From: Anaerolineae bacterium
Lineage (GTDB): Bacteria > Chloroflexota > Anaerolineae > Aggregatilineales > Phototrophicaceae
DNA: 64,000 bases
Reading direction: 5' to 3'
Assembly (NCBI GenBank): GCA_026645945.1
Contig: JAPKMO010000008.1
Coordinates: forward strand, 1-64,000
A program made the translations under genes and the position numbers. Below, in pieces: positions 47,507 to 55,387 of this stretch (position 1 is the first letter of the stretch; each line of letters opens with the position of its first letter). Below the pieces are notes generated by a model, which searched no databases, had not been told where the DNA came from, and saw only the letters and a program-made list of their open reading frames with translations.

Positions 47507-48679
47507 ATGCACAAAAGAAGTGTGATCTATGTGTTTGTCGCGCTGCTGGCGCTGGCGGCGCTTTCGGCTGTGGGGCTGGCCGCCGCGCAGGATGAAAACG
47601 CCGCGCCGCCTTATCTGGGTATCCTGGTGGACGAAGCCCCGGACGGCGGCGTTCTGGTGCAGGATGTGGTGCGGAATGGCCCCGCCGACCAGGCCGGCCT
47701 TAAAAAAGGCGACGTGCTGACGGCCATCAACGATCAGGACGTGTCGCCGGATACTATTCGTGACGTGCTGGCGGCTTTCGCCGTTGGCGATGTCGTCACG
47801 CTCTCGGTCGAGCGCGGCGGCGAGACGCTGACGCTGGAAGCGACCCTGGCCGCCCGGCCTGAAGAACCGGTGACGCCGCGTTCCCGCGATTTCCGCATGT
47901 CAGAACAGGCCATGCTGCTGGGCCTGTGGCTGGAAACCACCGATGATGGCGTGGTGGTGCGCCAGGTGATGGCCGGTTCGCCCGCCGAAACCGCCGGGTT
48001 AAAGGACGGGGACATCATCACCAAAATCGGCGATACCGAGGTTAAACAACTGCGCGACATCCTCGAAGCCGCTCGCAGCCTGAAGGCCGGCGATACGCTG
48101 GCGGTCGAAGTGAACCGGGACGGCGAGACGATCACGCTGGAAGTTGAACTCGCCCAGTTCGGGTTTTCGGAGCGGATGCCGCGCCTGGAAATGCCCTTCA
48201 ACTTCGACATGATGGTCGGCACCCCGCGCCTGGGGGTGGCGTTTGTCATGCTGGATGAGCAGACCGCCCAGGAACGCGGCCTCGACCTGACTGAAGGCGC
48301 ATTGATTACCGAAGTGGTCGAGGATTCGCCGGCGCAGGCCGCCGGGCTGCTGGTGGACGACATCATCACCGCCGTTAATGGCGACCGAGTGGATGCTGAA
48401 CGCACCCTGCGCGACCGCCTGCTGGCGTACGAACCGGGCGATACCATCACGCTTTCGGTGCAGCGCGGCGGCGAACTGCTGGAACTGGACGCCACGCTGG
48501 ACGAGATGGGCATGAACCTTGGCTCGATGATGCCGGGCGGTTTTCACTTCTTCGGCCCCGATGGTTTTGACTTTAACTTTGGGGACGGCCAGCCGGGCTT
48601 TTTCTTCGGACCGCGCGGCTTTATGTTTCCGAACATTCCTCAGCCGCCGTCCGTAGAACCGGCGCAGCCGAACCTCTAA
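47507..48679 (+). CDS. secreted triple-PDZ protein with Phe-rich tail
   Basis: This 390-residue exported protein has a signal peptide (IYVFVALLALAALSAVGLAAAQ) and three PDZ domains. The cores are YLGILVDEAPDGGVLVQDV (about 35-120), LLGLWLETTDDGVVVRQV (about 135-220) and RLGVAFVMLDEQTA to ALITEVVEDSPAQAAGL (about 238-335). Each is followed by the usual GDxV/I and V-x-RGGE strands. No protease domain is attached, unlike HtrA or S41 proteins. The last 50 residues are rich in Phe, Gly and Pro (HFFGPDGFDFNFGDG, FFFGPRGFMF). It may be an adaptor for exported proteases or misfolded proteins. The GGGAGGAG site is strong and a terminator follows. Confidence 0.85.
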   Translation: MHKRSVIYVFVALLALAALSAVGLAAAQDENAAPPYLGILVDEAPDGGVLVQDVVRNGPADQAGLKKGDVLTAINDQDVSPDTIRDVLAAFAVGDVVTLSVERGGETLTLEATLAARPEEPVTPRSRDFRMSEQAMLLGLWLETTDDGVVVRQVMAGSPAETAGLKDGDIITKIGDTEVKQLRDILEAARSLKAGDTLAVEVNRDGETITLEVELAQFGFSERMPRLEMPFNFDMMVGTPRLGVAFVMLDEQTAQERGLDLTEGALITEVVEDSPAQAAGLLVDDIITAVNGDRVDAERTLRDRLLAYEPGDTITLSVQRGGELLELDATLDEMGMNLGSMMPGGFHFFGPDGFDFNFGDGQPGFFFGPRGFMFPNIPQPPSVEPAQPNL

Positions 48680-48708
48680 ACGCCCGTTCAACCCCTTCGT
48701 TTGTTATG

Positions 48709-48742
48709 ACCGACCCGGCCCCCGCGCCGGGCCGGTTTTTTT
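48709..48742 (+). terminator. intrinsic terminator of the triple-PDZ gene
   Basis: ACCG-A-CCCGGC (48709-48719) pairs with GCCGGG-C-CGGT (48726-48736), with a single A-C mismatch and a 6-base loop. Seven T follow (48736-48742). It lies 30 bases after the stop codon. Confidence 0.88.
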
Positions 48743-48830
48743 GCGGTGGCAGGATGATAGTTAATCTGTTAGAATTAAGTGTTGTTTAAGTGTTAAAATG
48801 CCGCCCTTTTGGAAGATGGTCATGACCTGA

Positions 48831-51002
48831 ATGATGTCACTCCGTGAACTCCCCGATCTGGAATTAACCCTGGGCGAGCTGGTTCTCGACCTGCTGCGCT
48901 CCCGCTACGAGTACCCCGAACTGGTTTTGAGCGCGCCCCTAGATGCGCGCGGCGAAGTTTCCTCTAATGCCGTCCGCGTTACGCAGCACTATACGACCGC
49001 CCTGCTGTCCTACGGGTTTCCGGCAGACCAGGATGAACTGCGGGCGGCCTCGGAGTGGTTTGCTACCCCGTTCCCCAACGAGAATCACCGCCGCATGGAC
49101 GCGGTAGAGATGAACCGCCTGGAGGCGCTGCTCAGCCTGAATCCCCGGCATGTTTACGTGATGCCGCGCCTGGAACAGCTTATCCAGCAGCGCACACCCA
49201 CCCACTATTTTGATATTCAGTCCAGCGACCTGACGTTTGATACGCTGTGGGCCATTAAAGTGATGGCGCAGGCGCGCGAGGTGGGCATCCTCAACGGCCT
49301 GATGAGCGAGGATGATCTGCGTAAGTGGTCAAACCGCATGGTGCAGGACATTCGCCGGGACAAAGACCTGGCGCTGGCGCTGCGTCTGCGTTACGAACTG
49401 CTGGGCAAGCTGACGCCCAGCCAGCAGCGCAAACATCTGCATAACCTGCTGGTTATCGCCGACCAGAGCGGCGGCCTGTGGGGCTTAAGCCAGGATATGT
49501 TCGGCCTCGGCCAGTCCATCCAGCAGCAGCAGCTCTCGCCGGATTTGATCGCTGACTACCGCGACATCTTCCGCGAGATGGTGCTGAGTACCTGTTATGT
49601 GATCGAAAACCTGATGCCGCTGCTGCCGGCGTATCCTGAACTGGGGCCGGCACTGTCGCGGGCGATGGAGCTGTGGTGGGGAGTTTTTCATGGCCCGAAC
49701 GCGGTGGATACGCTGCGAACCCTGTTTCCTGACCCCTACGACTACCTGCTGATCGTATCGCGCACGCTGGTTTCGCTGCGCGCTTACCTGGGCCAGCCGT
49801 TGATTCGCTGGGGCGCGGCTCACATTCACCGCAAGATGGCGACCCAGCAGGTGCGCCAGGTGGAGCCTGCCGACACGGTGAATATCAAAAAGGCGCTCAA
49901 AGAGTGGATTCAGTTCGACCTGGAAAAACCGCCGGAGCAGCTTCGCCTGGGCATGTCGGACTCAAACGTCGTCCGCATCCGCCCGCGCATCTGCAATCCC
50001 ATGCAGCCGGAAGACGACTCGTTCCGCCTGCACATCCCCAACGCCGATTCGCTGGTGGTTAAATACGGCCCGATTGAGGAGATTAAACGGGAGAGCGAAC
50101 ACTACGAACGGCTGCCGCTGGCAATCAAGGAATATTTCGTCAACATTCCGCAGCAGCCCACCTATGTAGACCAACACCAGCGCCGCGCTTACGTCATCAT
50201 GGCCGACCTGGGCCGCTACCGGACGCTGTACGAGGCGCTGCAAAAAGTGCCGCAGATTCACGGCCTGCTGGTGGATGAACTCGGCCCGTTCCTGCTGCGG
50301 ATTCATCAGGGCGATGGCCGCCACCGCCGCTACGTGCAGGAAGGGCTGCTGATGCAGATTTACCTGCTGCCGATGCAGCAGCATATTCGGAACATTTTTG
50401 GTTATATACTGGAAAATAAACTGCTGGAGAATACGGATAAACAGAAATACGCGCCGGAGCTGCAGCGCGCGCTGCTGGAAAAAATCGGGCATCTGGTGCG
50501 CCGCCAGCTTGACCTGGAAGCCTTCCCGGTTGCCTGTATGCACGGCGATCTGCACACCCGTAATATCATGGTGCGCCGCCTCAAACAGCGGGAAAATCTC
50601 GACCGGCAGGATGAACTGGATTTTAAGCTGATTGACCTGGAGAAGTTTCGGCGTAACGGCGACGCGGCACTGGACATCGGGGAACTGCTGGTAGACCTGG
50701 AACTGCTGCGCGCGCCCCGGAACATCGCCGCCGAGCGCGACCCGATTTTTTCGCTGATGAAGGCGCTTGAGGACACCTATGCTGCCTTCGCCGCCGAGCG
50801 CGAAGATGCAACCTTCCCCATCCGCGTGCAGTTGGCGCAGGCGCGTTCGTTGATCCGTATCGCCAAGGGGCGCACCAAACAGGGGGAGGTCGCGCTGCGC
50901 GAAAGCCGGAAAGGCCCGGCCATCCGCATTGCCTTCGAGGCCTTAAACGATGCCGGCCAGGCGCTGGAATACTTGAAGCAGGTGGTGGAAACGCTGGGTT
51001 AG
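48831..51002 (+). CDS. tandem paralogue 1: helical-repeat domain fused to APH-fold kinase
   Basis: I do not recognise this 723-residue architecture. Residues 1 to about 345 are all-helical. The stretch GEVSSNAVRVTQHYTTALLSYGF followed by ASEWFATPFP resembles one alpha/alpha unit of prenyltransferase/terpene-cyclase toroids, and RDKDLALALRLRYELLG resembles another. Residues from about 390 form an aminoglycoside-phosphotransferase-fold kinase. The ATP-binding Lys is K411 (VVKYGP), with a partner Glu at 421 or 423. The hinge is AYVIMADL, the catalytic loop is HGDLHTRN (D573, N578), and the metal Asp is D602 in LIDLEK. A helical tail of about 70 residues closes the protein. All catalytic residues are present, so it should phosphorylate something. 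There is no signal peptide or membrane segment. The ATG at 48831 has GGAAGA only at a long distance. The second paralogue begins 49 bases later. Confidence 0.85.
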   Translation: MMSLRELPDLELTLGELVLDLLRSRYEYPELVLSAPLDARGEVSSNAVRVTQHYTTALLSYGFPADQDELRAASEWFATPFPNENHRRMDAVEMNRLEALLSLNPRHVYVMPRLEQLIQQRTPTHYFDIQSSDLTFDTLWAIKVMAQAREVGILNGLMSEDDLRKWSNRMVQDIRRDKDLALALRLRYELLGKLTPSQQRKHLHNLLVIADQSGGLWGLSQDMFGLGQSIQQQQLSPDLIADYRDIFREMVLSTCYVIENLMPLLPAYPELGPALSRAMELWWGVFHGPNAVDTLRTLFPDPYDYLLIVSRTLVSLRAYLGQPLIRWGAAHIHRKMATQQVRQVEPADTVNIKKALKEWIQFDLEKPPEQLRLGMSDSNVVRIRPRICNPMQPEDDSFRLHIPNADSLVVKYGPIEEIKRESEHYERLPLAIKEYFVNIPQQPTYVDQHQRRAYVIMADLGRYRTLYEALQKVPQIHGLLVDELGPFLLRIHQGDGRHRRYVQEGLLMQIYLLPMQQHIRNIFGYILENKLLENTDKQKYAPELQRALLEKIGHLVRRQLDLEAFPVACMHGDLHTRNIMVRRLKQRENLDRQDELDFKLIDLEKFRRNGDAALDIGELLVDLELLRAPRNIAAERDPIFSLMKALEDTYAAFAAEREDATFPIRVQLAQARSLIRIAKGRTKQGEVALRESRKGPAIRIAFEALNDAGQALEYLKQVVETLG

Positions 51003-51050
51003 CTCAGGCATCCGGTGCCGTGACGCCGCCTGGGGGAGACGGGGTTGGTC

Positions 51051-53231
51051 ATGGCTATTAATTTTAACTCGAATGAGTTTAAACGAACGCTCGTTAATCT
51101 GGCGATGAACGTGCTGCGCGCGCCGGAGGAGTTTTCGTCGTTCATCCTGACCGAACCGGACATCCAGGGCGAAGTTAATGCCGAAGCCATGCGGATGAGC
51201 CTGTATTATGCGATGGCGCTGCTGGCTTACGGCTTCGCGCCGGAGGACACCGCCCTTAAAGAATCGGCCCGCTGGTTTGCCACGCCTTTTCCCACCGCCC
51301 AGCGCAACCAGGTAGACGCGGCGGAAATGTACCGGCTGGAAGGCACGCTGCTGCTGCGCCCGTTCGACCCTTCGGTGCAGGGGCGGCTGAAGCAGCTTGT
51401 TAAACAGCGCACGCCGGATGGCCGCCGGTTCGAGATTCAGGACCCGCCCTCGCAGTACGATTTGCTGTGGGCGCTTAAGCTGCTGAACCTGGCGCACAAA
51501 CAAAAAGTGCTGGAACCCGGCCTGATCGTCATGGATGAACTGCGCGATATGCTGGACAATGCCATGCTGTCGGACTCGCTGCCGGACAAAGACCTGGCGC
51601 TGGCGCTGCGCCTGCGGTTTGAACTGTTCGGCGGGCTGCTGCCGGAGCAGGAGGAAAAACTCCTGCGCGGGCGGTTGATTAACAATGCCCGGCTCAACGG
51701 CCTGTGGGACCTGACACACGACAATACCTGGCTGGCCGAGCGAATGCGCCACCACGATTTATCGCTGATGGACATCCAGCAGCACTACCGCGCCTTCTGG
51801 AAAGTGATTCAAAGCGCCTGCACGGTGATCGAAAACCTGTCGGTTTTGATGCCCACCTATGGCGTGGAACTGCACCAGGTGCTGCTGCCGGCGATTGACC
51901 TGTGGTGGAGCGCCTTTAACGCCGACCAGTCCGACGATGCCGCCGGCGAGTTGCGGACGATTTTTTCCGGCAGGACGGAAGATTATTTGATGTCCCTGTC
52001 GCTGACGTTAATCACGCTGCGGGCCTTCTTGGACGAACCGCTTATTCACCGCGCGGCTTCGTATGTGCATACCCAGATGCTCGATCACCCTGGTGAGCGG
52101 TCGTCGCCGTCGGAAAAAGAAATGCTTAAAAAGGCGCTGCGCGACTTTTTGCAGGTAGAGTTCGAGCAGGAGCCAGAACGGCTGAATCTGGGCCTTTCCG
52201 GCGCGGTTGTGCTGCGCGTGCATCCGGTTGTCCGCAGCCCGCTGTACAGCGAGGAGACGATTTTTAACAAACCGCTGGTGATTAAATACGGGCCGGCGGA
52301 TGAAATCCGGCTCGAACACGAAAACTACAAAAAACTGCCGGATGTGATACGGGGCTATTTTGTGAACATCCCGCGCGAAATGTACCCCGACCCGACGCAG
52401 CAGCGGGCCTATGTCATCATGCCTGATCTGTACCAGTTCAAGACGCTGTACGAAAGCCTGTCCCTTCTGCCGCGCATTTACCCGGCGTTGATGCAACGTT
52501 TAAGCGCGTTTTTAATCACCATGCACCGAGCCAACTCGTACAACCCCGTTCGCGCCCCGCGCGGCATCCTGTACGACCTGTACCTGCTGCCGATGCAGCA
52601 GCACGTCGCGCTGATTTTTAACTTCCTCAACAGCGAAAAACTGCTGGTCGAAGATCATGACCGGCAGCACGCCAACATGCTCCAGCAAAAGCTGGTTGAG
52701 CAGCTTGCCGATCTGACCCGTTACCAGATGCAGATTGAGGGGTTTCCGCGCGCGTATATGCATGGCGACCTGCACACCCGCAATATCATGATTCGCCACA
52801 GCGCCCCCCACACCAACGGTGAGGTCGAAGTGGCTATCAAACTGATTGACCTGGAGAAAGTGCGCGCCGACGGCGACGCGGCGCTTGATCTGGGACAGCT
52901 TTTGGTGGACGTGGACCTGCTGCTGGGCGACCCGCGCCGTTTGAACGATTACCACAGGCCGCTGGTCGAAATCATCCAGCAGGTGGTGGCGGCCTACCAG
53001 GAGTTTGCCCGCGAACGGCGAGACGCGCAGTTCACTACGCGCGTGTATCTGGCGCGCGCACGCGCTTATGTCCGGGTGGCGAAGGGCAAAACCCGCCAGA
53101 TCGAGCAGCACTTACGGAACGGGCGGCCTGGGTTGGCGCTGGACGTAACACGCGAGATGCTTTCGCATGGCGAGCAGGCCGCCAAACACCTGCAAACCGT
53201 GTTAAAGTCCTTAAAGCAGGCTGTTTCCTGA
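51051..53231 (+). CDS. tandem paralogue 2: helical-repeat domain fused to APH-fold kinase
   Basis: This 726-residue protein is a full-length paralogue of the preceding gene with the same spacing of motifs. The N-terminal repeat reads GEVNAEAMRMSLYYAMALLAYGF then SARWFATPFP, and PDKDLALALRLRFELFG matches the second conserved block. The kinase half has K412 (VIKYGP), the hinge AYVIMPDL, YLLPMQQH, HGDLHTRN (D573, N578) and LIDLEK (D600). The C-terminal helices differ most. By eye identity is moderate overall but high in these blocks, so the duplication is old. Retention of both sets of catalytic residues argues for distinct roles or a heterodimer. The ATG at 51051 follows GGGG; a TTG at 51045 is possible. 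A hairpin and a separate promoter follow, so the two genes form their own operon. Confidence 0.85.
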   Translation: MAINFNSNEFKRTLVNLAMNVLRAPEEFSSFILTEPDIQGEVNAEAMRMSLYYAMALLAYGFAPEDTALKESARWFATPFPTAQRNQVDAAEMYRLEGTLLLRPFDPSVQGRLKQLVKQRTPDGRRFEIQDPPSQYDLLWALKLLNLAHKQKVLEPGLIVMDELRDMLDNAMLSDSLPDKDLALALRLRFELFGGLLPEQEEKLLRGRLINNARLNGLWDLTHDNTWLAERMRHHDLSLMDIQQHYRAFWKVIQSACTVIENLSVLMPTYGVELHQVLLPAIDLWWSAFNADQSDDAAGELRTIFSGRTEDYLMSLSLTLITLRAFLDEPLIHRAASYVHTQMLDHPGERSSPSEKEMLKKALRDFLQVEFEQEPERLNLGLSGAVVLRVHPVVRSPLYSEETIFNKPLVIKYGPADEIRLEHENYKKLPDVIRGYFVNIPREMYPDPTQQRAYVIMPDLYQFKTLYESLSLLPRIYPALMQRLSAFLITMHRANSYNPVRAPRGILYDLYLLPMQQHVALIFNFLNSEKLLVEDHDRQHANMLQQKLVEQLADLTRYQMQIEGFPRAYMHGDLHTRNIMIRHSAPHTNGEVEVAIKLIDLEKVRADGDAALDLGQLLVDVDLLLGDPRRLNDYHRPLVEIIQQVVAAYQEFARERRDAQFTTRVYLARARAYVRVAKGKTRQIEQHLRNGRPGLALDVTREMLSHGEQAAKHLQTVLKSLKQAVS

Positions 53232-53233
53232 TG

Positions 53234-53262
53234 CACCCAAAACCTGGATTGGGTGTTAAATA
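53234..53262 (+). terminator. possible terminator after the tandem kinase genes
   Basis: CACCCAA (53234-53240) and TTGGGTG (53249-53255) form a 7-bp stem with an 8-base loop, three bases after the stop codon. The tail TTAAATATAAAA is AT-rich rather than a pure U-run. Confidence 0.5.
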
Positions 53263-53295
53263 TAAAAGCGAACAGACCGCCACCTGAACGCAGGG

Positions 53296-53324
53296 TTGAA
53301 GCCCTGCCGCCCGGTGACTATAAT
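53296..53324 (+). promoter_or_regulatory. promoter of the nucleotide-sugar dehydrogenase gene
   Basis: TTGAAG (53296-53301) and a perfect TATAAT (53319-53324) are exactly 17 bases apart, about 45 bases upstream of the start codon. This also shows that the reading frame upstream of 53368 is not coding. Confidence 0.8.
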
Positions 53325-53367
53325 CGCCCGTCGGTTGTTTGCCGGCATTGAGAAAGAACATATCATC

Positions 53368-54681
53368 ATGAGCATCAAACAAACGCTGCTAGACCGCCTG
53401 AATAACCGGACGGCTCGGATTGGCGTGGTTGGGATGGGTTACGTGGGGCTGCCGCTGGCGGTCGAGTTTGCCGAAGCTGGGTTTTCCGTCATCGGCGTGG
53501 ATGTGTCCGCCGCCAAGGTGGATTCCCTGAACCGGGGCGAGAGTTACATCCTGGACATCCCAAGCCAACGCCTGAAACCCCTGGTGGAAAGCGGCCGGCT
53601 GTGCGCGTCCACCGATTATGGCGATCTGCGCCAGGTGGACACGGTGAGCATCTGCGTGCCGACCCCGCTGCGTAAAACCAAAGACCCGGATATGTCCTAT
53701 GTTATCGAGGCGACCGAGGCGGTGGCGGAAATCTGCCATGAAGGGATGCTGGTGGCCCTGGAAAGCACGACATATCCCGGCACGACCGAAGAAATTATCG
53801 TGCCGCGCCTGGTCAACAACGGCTTTCGGGTGGGGGAAAACGTGTTTGTGGCTTTTTCGCCGGAGCGGGTAGACCCCAGCAACCCGCACTACGGCGTGCG
53901 GAATACGCCGAAGGTGGTCGGCGGCGTGACGCCCCACTGCACCGATGTGGCCGTCGCGCTGTACCGGACGGCAGTTGACGAGGTGATTCCGGTGTCGTCG
54001 CCCACCGCCGCCGAGATGGTCAAACTGCTGGAAAACACCTTCCGGGCGGTGAATATTGGCCTGGTGAACGAAATGGCCGTGATGTGTGATAAGCTGGGCA
54101 TTGACGTATGGGAAGTGATTCGCGGCGCGTCCAGCAAACCGTTCGGTTTTATGCCGTTTTATCCGGGGCCGGGGTTGGGCGGCCACTGCATCCCCATTGA
54201 CCCGCATTACCTGAGCTGGAAGCTGAAAGCCCTGAACTACAACGCCCGTTTTATCGAACTCGCCAGCGAGATCAATACTTCGATGCCGGTTTATGTGGTG
54301 AACAAGGTGATGCTGGCGCTGAATGATGATGGTAAAGCCGTCCGGGGTGCCAGGGTGGTAGTGCTGGGCGTGGCCTACAAACGCGATGTCAACGACGTGC
54401 GCGAAAGCCCGGCGCTGGATGTCATCAGCCTGCTGCGAGAGCGGGGCGCGCAGGTGGTTTACCACGACCCGTATATCGAACAAATCCGGTTAGAGGAAGA
54501 TCAGATGATGCGCGGCGTCGAATACAGCAGCGAACTGCTGGAAAGCGCCGACTGCGTGGTAATCGTCACCGACCACAGCCTTTACGACTGGCAGCACGTG
54601 GTAGACCATACCCGGTTGGTCGTGGATACGCGCCACGCCACTTACCCACGCCAGGGGCGGGCGCGCGTCGTTTCGTTGTAA
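53368..54681 (+). CDS. nucleotide-sugar dehydrogenase (WecC/WbpA/UDP-glucose DH family)
   Basis: This 437-residue NAD-dependent enzyme oxidises the C6 of a UDP-sugar to the uronic acid in two steps. It has the Rossmann motif RIGVVGMGYVGLPLAVEFA, the NAD-site SICVPTPL, ALESTTYPGTTEE, and the catalytic Cys in GPGLGGHCIPIDPHYLSWK. The C-terminal UDP-binding domain has VLGVAYKRDVNDVRESPALDVI. The VGGVTP and EMVKLLENTFRAVNI segments favour the UDP-GlcNAc or UDP-ManNAc branch over UDP-glucose dehydrogenase. The product could feed a uronic-acid-containing surface glycan. It begins a run of rightward genes up to the acyltransferase. Confidence 0.95.
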   Translation: MSIKQTLLDRLNNRTARIGVVGMGYVGLPLAVEFAEAGFSVIGVDVSAAKVDSLNRGESYILDIPSQRLKPLVESGRLCASTDYGDLRQVDTVSICVPTPLRKTKDPDMSYVIEATEAVAEICHEGMLVALESTTYPGTTEEIIVPRLVNNGFRVGENVFVAFSPERVDPSNPHYGVRNTPKVVGGVTPHCTDVAVALYRTAVDEVIPVSSPTAAEMVKLLENTFRAVNIGLVNEMAVMCDKLGIDVWEVIRGASSKPFGFMPFYPGPGLGGHCIPIDPHYLSWKLKALNYNARFIELASEINTSMPVYVVNKVMLALNDDGKAVRGARVVVLGVAYKRDVNDVRESPALDVISLLRERGAQVVYHDPYIEQIRLEEDQMMRGVEYSSELLESADCVVIVTDHSLYDWQHVVDHTRLVVDTRHATYPRQGRARVVSL

Positions 54682-54696
54682 CGGGGAGCAAGTGTT

Positions 54697-55380
54697 ATGG
54701 AACTGCCCTTTCACCTGCGCGCGCTGCCGCCGGAAGCCCTGGATGTGCTGCGCTTCTTTGGCGGCCTGGACGAACCTCTGGCGCACGCTTCGATCATCAT
54801 GGAAGAAGTGGGGTTAAGCGAACGCGCCTTTGGTAAGGTTGTGCGGCGGCTGGTGACGAAAGGGTATCTCCAGATGGGGGGCGACCAGATTTATCGGCTG
54901 ACGGACTTCGGCCAGACGGCGCTGGAAGAACTTTCCGATTATGACGAAACCGCCCCGCAGGAAGAATCCTTTGATGAGGATGAATCGGCGTCTGCGGAGC
55001 GGCAGATTGTGCGGCGGCTGGTGATCGCGCTGCCGCGCTGCCTGGCGGCGGGGTCGTCCAGCAGTGTCCAGGTGGGGTTTAACCGGGCAGCGGTGGACGT
55101 GCCGCCGGTCGAACTGGTGGTGCGGCTGTCGGTGGTCAACGGCGAGCCGCTGCGCCCCCAGGAGCGCACTTATCATCTGGGGCGTGAGGCCGACCATCAC
55201 ACGTTTCAGGTCACACCGGGGCGTTATACGCGGATGCGCCTGCGCGTGCAGGTGTACCAGCTCGGCCCCAACCCCGACGATATAGCGGTGGCGGGCGGTT
55301 TGTATGTGGATGTGCCGGTCGCGGCGGCAGCCGACGAAAACCGGGCGGCCTTTGGAGCGGATATTATCGTCACGGTTTAA
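54697..55380 (+). CDS. winged-helix protein with C-terminal beta domain
   Basis: I do not recognise this 227-residue protein as a family. Residues 1 to about 78 look like a winged helix (ALDVLRFFGG, then VGLSERAFGKVVRRLVTKGYLQM and IYRLTDFGQTALEEL), similar to MarR-type domains. A strongly acidic linker follows (about 80-100). The last 125 residues are beta-rich (VQVGFNRAAVDVPPVELVVRLSVV, RYTRMRLRVQVYQL) and recall a beta-sandwich. It lies 15 bases after the dehydrogenase gene and 7 bases before the acyltransferase gene, so it is in the same operon. It could be a ligand-sensing regulator or a protein-protein adaptor. Confidence 0.65.
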   Translation: MELPFHLRALPPEALDVLRFFGGLDEPLAHASIIMEEVGLSERAFGKVVRRLVTKGYLQMGGDQIYRLTDFGQTALEELSDYDETAPQEESFDEDESASAERQIVRRLVIALPRCLAAGSSSSVQVGFNRAAVDVPPVELVVRLSVVNGEPLRPQERTYHLGREADHHTFQVTPGRYTRMRLRVQVYQLGPNPDDIAVAGGLYVDVPVAAAADENRAAFGADIIVTV

Positions 55381-55387
55381 GGAGTCT

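Noticed and set aside
48831-53231. Aminoglycoside-resistance phosphotransferases
   Set aside because: Only the kinase fold is shared. The 345-residue helical N-terminal part, the tandem arrangement and the lack of any mobile-element context argue against an antibiotic-resistance role.
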